64,000 bases of DNA, taken from positions 2,914,001-2,978,000 of the forward strand of contig NC_065537.1 in NCBI RefSeq assembly GCF_932294415.1. Reading direction: 5' to 3'. Shown here piece by piece: positions 37,270 through 48,818 of the stretch (positions are counted from its first letter, which is position 1; every line of letters starts with the position of its first letter). The position numbers were made by a program, and so were the translations under genes. A model generated the notes under the pieces. The model had not been told where the DNA came from. It did no database searches and saw only the letters and a list, made by a program, of their open reading frames with translations. The stretch is from Quercus robur (taxonomy: Eukaryota > Streptophyta > Magnoliopsida > Fagales > Fagaceae).

Positions 37270-40200
37270 GGGGTATGAGTGGCCTAAAAATTAAAATTTT
37301 TATATTTTATGACGCTTCTATTTAAATAAATAAAAACATATGTTTGTGCGTTCAAATGAAAAAAATTACTTATCTTTATGTTTATGTTTATTTGTTGATT
37401 ATAAAATATATATATATATATATATATATAAGGAACTCGAGCTTAGAAAACTCAATGTCCATATAACAAGGAACTCAAGCTTGATATGCTCGAGTACCAT
37501 AGAAGGAAAAAAAAAGAGCATTATGCTCGAGTTTTGTATTTACAAAGAACTCAAGCTTGGTAAGCTCGAGTATTGTGTTGCATATGGAACTCGAGTTTAC
37601 CAAGCTTGAGTTCCATGTAACATTTTTTCACTAAAAATCCACGTCAGCACAAGTTTTTTTTATGAAACTCGAGTGTTTAAAACTCGATTTAGACAACAAA
37701 CTCGAGTTTCACGAACTCGAGTTTCAAAAAGTGGCACTACATATTTTGTAAACAGTGGTATATTGCTAATAATTTCTGTGAAAACAGTGGTATGTTGCTA
37801 ATAATTTCTGCAAAAAGTGGTAAATGGCCCGTAGGAAAGAATGGAACATTTTAGTTTATGAATGATGCCCCCCATTCCCCTAACTAAACCATCTCTATTC
37901 CGTATCTAATTTTAGAGGTTATGAAAGCAACTTGGAAGGGAAGAGGACCTACCTAGTGTATGTTTCGGAGGGACTGGGGAAGTCACAAGACTGGGAAATG
38001 GTCTTGAAATATCAAAGAAAGAATGGATCACTGTTTAATTCGCCGTCCACCACAGCAGCTGCTTTTACTCACCTTAAGAATTCTGGTTGTCTTAGTTACC
38101 TCCAGTCACTACTAGATAAATTCGGGGATGCAGGTCTCTCCCTCCACCCTTGTCTATAGTTTTCTATGTATTTTTAGTAACATTTCCAATTTCTCTAACA
38201 GTTATTTGGATATCTTGAATTTTAATTTTTTTTTTCAGTTCCAACAGTTTATCCTCTAGATATATATACTGGTCTTTGTATGGTTGACAGTCTTGAGATG
38301 TTGGGAATTGATCGGCACTTCAGGAAGGAGATCAGAAGTGTATTGGATGAAACATACAGATAATGTCATTTTTAGGTGATTGCACCAATTATGGTGTGAT
38401 AGGTCATTTTGAAGATTAATAAATGCATACTCTTCTCTTCAATTAACTTTTCAAGCCAAAAATTATTTTGAGTTTGTAGATTGCTTTTAGTTCTCTATTA
38501 CTGCAAAAGATGACATTTGCCAACAAGCAGATTCTAGCTAGAGGGTGAGGAGGATATGTTCTTAGATACTGCCACCTGTGCCATGGCATTTCGGATGTTA
38601 CGTGTTAATGGATATGATGTTTATTCAGGTACTTTGTGATATAGGAAACATAGCCTAAAGGCTTTTGATAGTTTAGGTGTGGTTTAATAGCTTTATCCTG
38701 CTTTGTAGATCCATTAACCCGACTTTCAGAAGATTATATCTCCAGTTCCCTTGGAGGATATGTGAAGGACATTGGTGCTGTCTTGGAATTATTTAGGGCT
38801 TCAGAAATCATCATACATCCTGATGAGTTTGTTCTAGAGAAACAAAATTTCCTGACCAGTCATTTTCTGATACAAGAATCATCCAAAGATTCAATTCATG
38901 CAGATGGACAGAATATATACGTTGGCCTACAGGTAGTTTCCTCCAACAAAACCCTTTTTACTAATTCAGTGATGCTTGACTGTATAATCCAAAGTTGATT
39001 TCCAGTAGTCTTCAATCTTTGATTGTTTCAGGTAGACGATGCTCTTAAGTTTCCTTACCATGCAAACTTGGATCGTATATCGAACAGGAGAGCAATTAAG
39101 CATTACAATAAAAGCAATATAAGGATTTTAAAAACTGCATATAGGTAAACCAATGGTGATTTCTTTGTCCACTATTCTTTTCTATTTATGGAATATGGAG
39201 ATTTTAATTCTGCTAAATAATTAGCCATTATAAGTGTAACTATTAATTTATCTTTGTACACTTCTTATGTCAGTTCTTTAAATACTTGCAATGAAGATTT
39301 CCTAAAACTGGCAGTACAGGACTTCAACATCTGCCAATCAATACATCGCGAAGAACTCAAACATATTGAGAGGTGCATATCTTTGTGTAGTATCAACTAT
39401 CTTCATATCATGACTATCACTTTCTTGGAATTTTTCATTATAGCAGGATCAAAGTTTGGCATACTGAACTAGAAGCAACTTTCAGTCCTTTTGTTGGCTA
39501 AAAAATCATTTTATCTGGAATCACTGGTTTGCCCTTATTACTAGTGGATAGTGATTGCTACTTGACCACGATATCAAGAAAAATTAATTAGACTGTCAGT
39601 CTTTGAGATAACTTCTTGCTTTAACTAATGAAAAGAAGTAGAATATCATCCTTTGTTCAATTTTCATTCTCATGTAAGCAGGTGGGTTAAAGAGTACAGA
39701 TTAGACAAGCTAAAGTTTGCTAGGCAGAAACAAGCCTACTGTTACTTTTCTGGTGCAGCCACCTTTTTTTCCCCTGAACTTTCTGATGCTCGAATATCAT
39801 GGGCCAAAAGTATGGTGCTTGCAACAGTGGTTGATGATTTCTTTGACATCGGCGGTTCTGAAGAGGAATTGGTAAACCTTATACAACTGGTCAAGTAGTA
39901 TGTTTTCCCTTTTTCACATTCTTTTCTTGAATCTCTCATCAGTCAGTGATTTTTGTTTGGAGTCTTTAAGTATTCTTTCCAGTATAAAACTGATGATGCT
40001 ATTGGAACTGAACCACAGGTGGGATGTTAATGTCAGCACTGACTGTTGTTCTGAGAATGTTGAAATTATATTTTCGGCACTTCACAGCACAATCTGTGAC
40101 ATTGGAGACAAGGCATTCACATGGCAAGGGCGTAATGTGACAAGTCACATAATTGAACTCATGAGATAAAATCTTCCCTTTTTCCACATTTCCATTGTCA

Positions 40201-41199
40201 TGCATTTCGGGTATATCACTTTTGCAGGCTTTTTTGATAACATTACCAGTCTCCCTATGGCTCAGGCTCATGCAATTACTTCACTTTGATGTAACCTGTA
40301 GATATATAAAGATTGATTTAAGTATTAGCCTCAAGAATAGAGGTTATGTATGTGGAATAATGAAAGAACTGGATCCATTTTAATCTCTCATGGAGACTAC
40401 CTTGAAATGGGAATTTAGATGGTCTTTGGTTTTTTTTTTCTTGTAAATGCAGTGGTTGGATTCACTAAAGTCTATGATGATGGAAGCTGAGTGGTCAAGA
40501 GACAAGTACATTCCAACTATGGATGAATATATGAAAAATGGGTGTATCAATTGCCTTAGGACCTGCAGTCCTCACAACCCTCTATTTTATTGGACCTGAG
40601 CTTTCAGAAAAGGTTGTTGGAACCCCAGAAATCCATCATCTATTTGAGCTTATGAGCATTCGTGGCCATCTACTCAATGATATACAAAGCTTTAAGGTAA
40701 GGGAAGCAGAAAAAGGGATAGAAATTACTAGTTTTGCCTCCTATATGGTTAGTTTTGTAGTTAGTAATCTTTCTAGATAATGTTGCAGAGGGAATCTGAA
40801 CAAGAGAAAGTGAATGCTGTAACGCCGCGCGTGATTCACAGTGGAGGAGTTATTACTGAAGAAGTGGCCATTAAGGAGTTGAATAGTATTATTGGCAGAA
40901 AGAGGAGAGAACTGCTGAAAATAGTTTTGCGGGAAAAGAGCAGTGTTGTTCCAAGAGCATGCAAGGATTTGTTCTGGATAATGACCAAAGTGTTGCACCT
41001 GTTTTACATGAATGATGACAGATTCACTTTACATGAGATGATCAATGCTGTAAAGGTAGTCATTGAAGAACCCATCGTTGTCAACGAATTTGAAGTTGTC
41101 TATGTTAGATTTATATGTATCCCATGTCAGACAGCTGAAGAAACCTCTTTGCACCAGTTATCGATCATTTTAATGTACATTGTATGCATAAAGAACTGA

Positions 41200-43189
41200 T
41201 TCAGTCCCTCCAAATTCTTAGTGTAAGTAATCACTTCAATCCCTTCTCCACTATGTTGGGAATTTTCTACTTTTGCTCGTTTTTCCTTCCTTTTTAATTG
41301 CAGGCTGAGGTATAGGCACTTGCACAGACCATGAAATATTAAGTTCTCTTGTTTGATTTCAAAGCGCAATAAGTCTAAGCATGAGATTACCATGATATAT
41401 AGCATTGTTCTAAGTATGAGATTACCATGAAATGCTTGGGGTTGTTGAGGTGGCAGGTATAGAGGCAATTAGTCAAAGTCTTTTCGCTTAATCCCTTGAA
41501 CCTCCTTATAGTTAGTCAATTCAAAGGATGCATGTCCAATTGCCTGAAAATTTAAGAGAGATTGGTACATTTCACCTAAAATTAGAATTTAGAAGGCGAC
41601 AATGACACTGGGCAGACTTAGTTGCTTTATCTCTCTCTCTTTCTCTATCTAACTAACCCTCCCTTGTTTTTTCTTATCATACAGTCAATGCAAGAACAAC
41701 CAGATAACATCCACTCAAATGCCTGTAAGCTTGAGTATTCTTTTGGAAAACAAAAGTCATGGTAAAGATGATCAATAGGGATTAAAATGAGAGAGAAATG
41801 TAAACAATATTAAAGAAATAGTAAACACTATTCAATCTGCCATGGTGAAGGTTAAAAAAATTTTTTAGGCTTTCTGAATCCTTTATGAAGAATCAATTTG
41901 AACAAACCCCAATTCAACAGTGCGCTGCATGAAAAATGTAATTCATTTCAGTAATTATATACAATTCTTACAAAGCTTAATCACTTCTTATAGTGATGAG
42001 GTATACTGATAAAAATTAGCTGCAATTTAGCAGATCCTTTGTCTAAGTTTCAGCTACAGAACCAATAACTGAATGTGGACGCTCTTGACAAAACTCCTAG
42101 CTTCATTCAAAAGCACTGCAACATGAACTCATACCTATATTACCTTCTACTAACATTTAGTGCACGGAAAATTGACACATGAATTGGTGATTAGCATTAG
42201 GTTTTTCAGCAAATATAGTTTATAATGGGGCTGCCTAACCAAATTTCACATACAATGTCAAAGAATATGCAATTGGTCATCTAATCCATATGCACTTGGT
42301 CACATACAATGTCAAAGTCAGAAACGGCTTAAATCTAAAAGCAGTGTGAGAGAGGAAAAGAGAGAATCTTTGATTTGTTGGATATCTAATGCTTTCTTTC
42401 TATTTGCAACCACAGTATCTAGTTAAATGTTGTTCTAGATCTATACCCAATTAAAAGATATTGCAACTGTAACTACACTATTAGCAACTACAATATCTAA
42501 TTTAATGTTGTTCTAGATCTATACCTAATTTAAAGATCTTGCGACTGTAGTTACATAAATTCAACATTTGTTTAGATCTATTCCTTTTGCCACACACATT
42601 CAAGTTTTAATCTGTTTTCCTTTACCATAGCTAACAAGATCAAATCTTTCATTTGTACACAATGGGTTGTATATTTTTTGTTCATTTGGGGTGTTGATTT
42701 TCTTGTTTGTTTTGGTTAGTTTCCGTTTCAATTGGATCCAAGTGGGATTACTATAGCTAATTAGATTACACTTTTTGCATAGCAATATACTGAGAAGTCC
42801 ACTCAACAGCGCTAAAAGCATTGGCTGCAAAAAGACACATGAGCTTGAGTTCAAGGTTGACCTACTAGTAGGAAGCAAAAACCATAGTTTTCTCAGATTA
42901 ACCCTTCCATTGTAACAAAGTATATAGGATTACAAGGAAGTGAATACCCATATACCTTTCATAATTCTATGTTAAACAAAATTGGGGTAAATGCCATAAA
43001 CGTTTTTGAAATGTGTGACTTTGAATATTGCTAAGAATGCTGTTGCATTATATAAAGTGTCAGCCAGATTGCACAACTGATCACAATCCTTAAGCTCCTA
43101 TAAGTGAAGGTTCCACTAGGCCTGTAATTATGGATAAACAGAACAATAATAAACCAAAGGAAGCTCCTCATGGAGCTGTTTCTTGTACC
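41200..43189. other. Intergenic, with a short direct repeat
   Basis: No gene seen. At 42405-42555 a unit of about 70-80 bp occurs twice (TATCTAATTTAATGTTGTTC then TAGATCTATACCYAATT and AAAGATMTTGCRACTGTA). The (CT)n words at 41631-41646 are minor. Confidence 0.5.
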
Positions 43190-43409
43190 TCAAAATTTCA
43201 AGTCTGTTGTCCATGTACCCTGAACGCTAGGGTGTTTGGCAACATGTCTTGTCTTCAGTTTCACAACCTTTCTTCCCAAAGAATTTCTTAGCCTGGTTGC
43301 ATGTAGAAGTACGTCTTCTGGATCCATATTCTTCACGCATATCACCTTTTCATTTTTGTTCCCTGTGCATTTGGTAAAAGAAATCCTTATTTAAACTTCA
43401 CATAAGAGA

Positions 43410-43451
<42 letters not shown>

Positions 43452-45225
43452 CTTACGGTAAAGTCCTTTCAAATGTGGATGCTGACTGCGAATTAGCTGA
43501 GAAACAACATCTAGCTGAGGATTTTTCTCTCCAAATGCTGGCAGATGTGACTCCATAAATGCCCTGCCATATTGATAGCTTACTTGTTATTCATTAAATA
43601 AGTAAAACGAGGGGGCATCCGCTTTTGTTTTGTTAATGAATTTTTTAGCATCCACTTTATTCCTGACAAAATGAGCCTTGCTAAATGTCCAGTTTTATCT
43701 TCAGGGATCTTAACCAATTACTCATCTCAGAACCTACATATTACTATTATTTTCAGTGGTGCTTGTAGCAGCATTGACCAAAAAGTAGTCAGCAAAAATA
43801 GATAAGCCTACTACAAAGAATGGACAGAGTAGAAAGCAAGTATACAACATAGTAATTGTGCTTCCATCAATTGTTTATAAAACTTGGTTAAAAAGACCAG
43901 CCCACTAAAACAGACCCTAAAGAAAGAAAATCAAATCAAATCACATTTTGCACTGAATTATCGATCTCCTGTCAGGAAAGAGACAGATGGTAAATAGTAG
44001 GGGCACTCCTATATAGCACCTTTGTCAAGATTGATGGAACTAACAAAGAGTGGACACCATTTTTGACACCAAATTCTGGATAGTTTCTTTCTCTACCACA
44101 GTACATGTAGTTTCAATGAATTCTCACCACCATGATACTAAAAAATTAACTATAGTGGAAGCAAGGAAAATGGCTGGGATTTCTAACTCCACGGAAGAAA
44201 GTTAACTTACTGCTCTCCCTTTTTTCAGTCCTCTCAACTTAACTCCATGGAAATAGTATACTAGAAACAAACGCAACTTCATATTCTACCTAAGAACCCT
44301 CATCAGGAAGTTAATACCTCTGAAGCCCTCATGACTCTAGGGGGAAGAAAAAAAAGCAACTGTGAACAACCCTGCCTGTAGCCCAGTGGGTTCTGAAATA
44401 GCATAAAGTGGGAGTATCCAAGAATTTGCTATTGGCAACATATAATACTCAGCTCAGTACCCTGAGAAATGCAAATTTAATATGCTGGAACATATAACAC
44501 TCAACCCAGCACCCTGAGAAATGCAAATTCAACCTGCTAGAAAGTATAACAGAAAGGCCTGGAGTCACATTCCCTTCGCCAACTTGTGAACTACCTTAGA
44601 TCATTGTCCTTCGCAAAAATAGAACACACTGACATTACATACGTTTTAAAGTAATTATCTTTCCAAGACGAGAAAGAGAGAGAGAACAAAATATAGAGCG
44701 ATTTTTCTAATCATCTACCCTACCAAAGAAGAACAGTTCTACAATCTGGCATAACTCATAAATATGTTTGATTAGTACACACCACTGTCACCAAAAAAGA
44801 ATTTGTTTTTGACAAGTAACAAATTTTGTTAACACACCCAAAAAATTAAAAATCTACAATTCAGATCAAACCAAGAAGAATTCCCACACAAATTAATTTG
44901 GTTTTTAGCCTAAATGATTGTGGCCATTTACAGTCATCCATTTCAACTTAAGATGCCTCATCTTGTTCAATAAATCATCAGAAATGGCAATATATTAATA
45001 CACAAACAAAATTTCAAAGAATCTATTATAATATAGCAAATTACTACATCCATGCAAAAGCCAAGGCATTCTCACTTCAATCAATTTCATCTTAAGATAT
45101 AAATCTACAAAAAATAACATATATATATTAATATACAAAGCATACCTGATGCCCCTACTACTTCCTCCTAAATCAGAAAAGCTCAGAACCAGCTTTTGAA
45201 GTTGCCATGCACCTCTCAAAGCCAT
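43190..45225 (-). CDS. Mitochondrial ribosomal protein mL43 (L51/S25/CI-B8 family)
   Basis: Three exons (45225-45146, 43563-43457, 43362-43190) join in frame with GT-AG introns to 119 codons plus stop, the normal plant length. The protein starts MALRGAWQLQKLVLSFSD, continues GGSSRGIRAFMESHLPAF and GLYRNKNEKVICVKNMDPED, and ends TRHVAKHPSVQGTWTTDLKF. These match the L51/S25/CI-B8 domain (thioredoxin-like fold) of the large mitochondrial ribosomal subunit. A (GA)n microsatellite at about 43412-43448 lies in intron 2 beside the exon 2 donor. No damage seen. The same domain also occurs in a complex I subunit, but the overall match is to the ribosomal protein. Confidence 0.93.
43412..43448. repeat. 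(GA)n microsatellite
   Basis: About 18 GA units in intron 2 of the mL43 gene, next to the exon 2 splice donor. Confidence 0.9.
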
Positions 45226-46325
45226 CTCACTTCAAAGCCAATACAACAACATAAAACAATAATATTATTAACATTGAAACCAAAATAATAAGAATAATAA
45301 ATTAGTTTTGAGGATTTAAACTTTAATATAACTTTTCCTATCATCATAATCATAATATTTATTTTCTATGCTTGATTCTAATACAAAGGTAAGGAATTTA
45401 AGTGCTTCATAAGAAAACCTCATAGTTGAACCTGAATTTTTTAATTATAATTATATTTAGAACAAATTTTCTTTTAGATTACTTTCAAAATCAAATCTTG
45501 TAGAGGATTTTTACTCCTTTTTATTAGATTATGGCTTCTATTTGGTTGCCAATAAAGCGTAAGAAAAATATTCCTTTTCTTGTTTAGATAATTTGAAAAA
45601 AGTCAAATGTTTGCTCTCTTCTCATGTTGTTTTACACCACTTAATAGCAACATAATTGGGTTGACACGACACAACTCACATAATTTGTTTAATAAATGGG
45701 TTGTGTTGGGTTAACATGACCTGTTAGCTAATACCAGTTTTCATAACTCTTAAGTGGAAGAGTGTAACACAATGAGTCAAGGTTATATTTATAAATGTAG
45801 TCAAACTAAGGACTAATTACCAACACCAAACAAGGACATGAGAACACATTAGTAAGTTACTGATATCATAAAACACAATATTAACAATGGCATAGCATTG
45901 ACACCAAATTACAATAGATTAACAACGGCACCATTCTGTAATAAAATATTGGTCAGAGATAATGTGAGCAATAATTTTGCTGACTTAATTTTAATTAAAT
46001 GATTTCAACCAAAAAAAAAAAAAAAAAAACCCATGCCCCATTGCTACCAAATACCACACCACAGCCATTTATTATTGACATGTTTTTCTATTTCACTTTA
46101 AAATGGAGTTAGAACCATAAAACAAAGCAAAATGTGGGCAGAACTAAAATTTTCAAAGCACACCTCTTTCTCATCACCCCTTTATTCAAACCAAAACTGG
46201 GAAACTACAAAACATTAATATGTAAAAGAAAGAAAGAAAAAATGGCATTGCTAAAGAAACAGAGAGAGGGAACCTTGACGTTGGCAGAGTTAGAGATGAC
46301 GGTGGTTGGTGGCGCGATGGTGACT
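45226..46325. other. Upstream of mL43, no other gene
   Basis: AT-rich. The stretch 45655-45735 with GGGTTGACACGACACAAC and GGGTTGTGTTGGGTTAACATGAC looks like a fragment of a common plant hAT-type MITE, without clear ends. Confidence 0.35.
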
Positions 46326-46333
46326 GGTAGCGG

Positions 46334-46889
46334 CAGGGGTGGAGCTACATGTTAGGGTGGGGGGCCATGGCCCCCCCAAAATTTTTGAAATTTTTTTTTT
46401 ACTATATAGAAATATTTAATATTTTAATAATTAGCCCTAAAAAATGGGACTTGGCCCCTCCAAATATTTGAGTTGGTTCAATAATGTTCTTAAAAAAAGT
46501 TGTCCAATTTGTCTAGTAGTTATAGATAATGTATTGTTTCTCAAATTCATTTTTTATGGTAAAATGTGTTCTCGTATTTTTTTAAGTTTTGGATCATTTA
46601 TGTCTTTGAACACCTTATTAATTCAATTGAAATTTTTTTACTCACAATAATAGACAATTTGGTAACTTATATTGAAAATGAAAATTGTAAAGATTTCACT
46701 ATAGAAGATGGTGAAAGATTAATTTAATTCTATGAAACATTTAATTTTAAGGATTCATTATGAAAGATACTAATTTTTTGTGTGTGTATAGATACATGTG
46801 TTTATGTATGTGTATAAAAGTTTGTATAGACTAATAAATTAGCAACACAAATCGGCCCCCCCAAACAAAAATTTCTGGCTCCGCCCCTG
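46334..46889. mobile_element. hAT-type MITE, 556 bp
   Basis: The ends CAGGGGTGGAGCTAC and TGGCTCCGCCCCTG are inverted, and the 8-bp duplication GGTAGCGG is perfect on both sides (46326-46333, 46890-46897). The subterminal GGCCATGGCCCCCCC / CGGCCCCCCC arms are typical of this plant hAT family. No transposase frame. Confidence 0.9.
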
Positions 46890-46897
46890 GGTAGCGG

Positions 46898-48700
46898 CAA
46901 AACAGTGGCTTGTTTCTATGAAAGATTTGATAGCTACTAATTTGAAAGATTGTTAATGACGTTGGGTTAAGATAAAAACCAGTAAAAGCATTTATCCCAA
47001 AAAAAAAAAAAAAAAGTAAAAGTAAAAGCTTGCTAATTCAACAGGTGTGAAAAGATGTTGACAATTTTTTTTTTTTTTTTTTTTGTGTACGAAAAATTAA
47101 TCCTTGAGAAAATCCATGGAAACAAATTTTGTTTCACAATTTTTGCTACAATTTTGATGTGGTTGATTATAAGTGATAGGAAAAAAATATGGATTTATGT
47201 GAAAGTGATAGATAACCATTTACAGTTTATCAAGTCAAAATTGTGGCAAAAGTTTTGGTAGAATTCCTCACACAATTCTTAATCGTTTGACTTCATTCAC
47301 ACCAACTTCTCTAGAATTTTAGTTAAATTTTATGTTTGTTGAGTAGGCCAATTTTTCATGCACTCATCAAACTCAATCTCTCTATTCTTTTTCTGTTTTG
47401 ATAGAAATATTCATTTTATTTTTTATTTCCCCAAAAAAAAAATCTTCCTTGTTTTTTTTTTTTTTTTTTTTTTATGTCTTCTTCTTTGAATTGATTTTGT
47501 CACCAAAATGCTATGTTGATGTGGCTCAACATAGCAACAATAAATACTACCCTTCAACTTTTACATATTTCTCACAAAAAAGAAGTTTGACCAATGTTAA
47601 TGATCAAAAATATATTTTGATCTAAGTGAGAAAAAAAAAATTTTAATGTAGCTTATATGGTGAAAAGAGCACTTCTATTATTAAGTGAGAATAATGGTAC
47701 TATATGAAGTTGGCATTCTCATTGTATAACAAAGATGTGATGATGTCTTTGTATAAAATAGTCCCTTATATTTGTACGGAGAAGAAAATAAGAATAAGTA
47801 GGCATTCCTATTATACGATTGTCGATGGAATTGGAGGAGCGAGGACGTGATGATTGATGTTGTTGATGTAGGATTAGATGGAAGCTAGGGTTTGAGGAGA
47901 GAGAGGCTTGTTCCATTGAAAGAGACAAGAGAGAAATAGAAAATTTTGGTTAACATACTACTCATTTCATATATGATATTTGAACTATGCTTCTGACCAT
48001 ATTTTGACTTTATAGATTGACCTCTTTTTGTAATAGGCATTAGTGCACGTATTTTATTTTGAGTTTAACTAAGATTTCTACCACACATCTCCAATCATGT
48101 ACTCTTCATTGGTGATTTCATTGTTTAATTTAATTTTTTCTATACTTAAATTAATCTATTGAAAATTTTGAAGTATAAGGTCATTTTCAGCTAGATGGTG
48201 AAAAGTAAGTAGCCTGCAATATGACTTATTTTTTAATTTTTTAAGACACCAATAAAATGGCTTCAAATCAAAATATAGGTCACATTTGTGAGAAATACTT
48301 TTTACATAAAGTAATAAATTAAGGCAGGTAAAGTCATAAACACATACTTATCCAAGTCATACTAGGGAATAAGTTAACATTCTATCATTATATATTGTAT
48401 TTCAATTAAGAAATGCTAGCCCTTTTTGTATTTGTAGATTTATGTGCAGTTAAATTTTCATTCCCATTAAGGGTAATTTCGTCAATTTAACTCCTAAGCT
48501 CCCAGAAGTTTCAATGAGTACCTTGAGATAGTTAGTTCACCAACTTGTGACTCGATCACTGCCCCAACATTATTCTGTTATCCAAAATAATTAACTTCCC
48601 GCCAGTCCAACAGAATCCAAGTCAATCTTCAACCGTCCAAAATTTCTGATTAACTCCATCTAAAGGATAAACGGCCTAGATTGAAAGAACCCGCGTAACA
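46898..48700. other. Upstream of the TM9SF locus
   Basis: No gene seen. The part 47620-47820 (GTAGCTTATATGGTGAAAAG, TAACAAAGATGTGATGATG) is repeated at 52485-52730, marking the left edge of a tandem duplication. T-runs at 47063-47083 and 47452-47473. Confidence 0.5.
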
Positions 48701-48704
48701 AACG

Positions 48705-48758
48705 GTATATAAGCAAGCAACACTAACAGCTTTTCCCTCCTAAATTTCAAGCTCTTCA

Positions 48759-48800
<42 letters not shown>
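48705..48800 (+). promoter_or_regulatory. TM9SF core promoter and CT-rich leader
   Basis: A TATA box (GTATATAAGC, 48705-48714) lies about 110 nt before the ATG at 48819. A (CT)n tract of about 19 units (48763-48800) fills the 5' leader. The same TATA and leader, with a far shorter CT tract, recur in the second copy at 59398-59470. Confidence 0.6.
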
Positions 48801-48803
<3 letters not shown>

Positions 48804-48818
48804 AATCACAGAGAATCC

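Larger units (their letters stand above)
35813..37830. mobile_element. MULE-like CTCGAG foldback element, full copy
   Basis: The 9-bp target duplication GTAGGAAAG flanks both sides (35804-35812, 37831-37839), the size made by Mutator-like elements. The long terminal inverted repeats start GGCCATTTACCACTTTT and AATTATTAGCAACATACCACTG at the left and return complemented at the right. Each arm of about 450 bp is made of repeated short palindromes around CTCGAG. The core carries a minus-strand frame (37269-36868), a nested MITE (36334-36472) and a tandem duplication of about 60 bp at 36656-36760. The element lies in an intron of the kaurene-synthase relic. No transposase is present. Confidence 0.85.
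33297..41199 (+). pseudogene. ent-Kaurene-synthase-like diterpene synthase (TPS-e), broken
   Basis: Exons run 34741-34827 (end only), 34925-35210, 35279-35442, 37916-38133, 38239-38359, 38531-38628, 38709-38932, 39032-39144, 39274-39372, 39682-39894, 40019-40160, 40453-40696, 40789-41199. A Ser-rich transit-peptide-like exon at 33297-33368 (MFLSSTSSFFILAQ) may be exon 1. The protein matches ent-kaurene synthase throughout, with the class I metal motif DDFFD (39835 region) and LLNDIQSF. That enzyme turns ent-copalyl diphosphate into ent-kaurene in plastids for gibberellins. Breaks: TAG at 34988-34990 (before YDTAW) and 38535-38537, frameshifts near 35318 and 40540, donors changed to AT at 38360 and 40161, a GC donor at 35211, and an unusual C-terminal extension. 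A 2-kb element sits in the intron 35443-37915. Confidence 0.9.
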
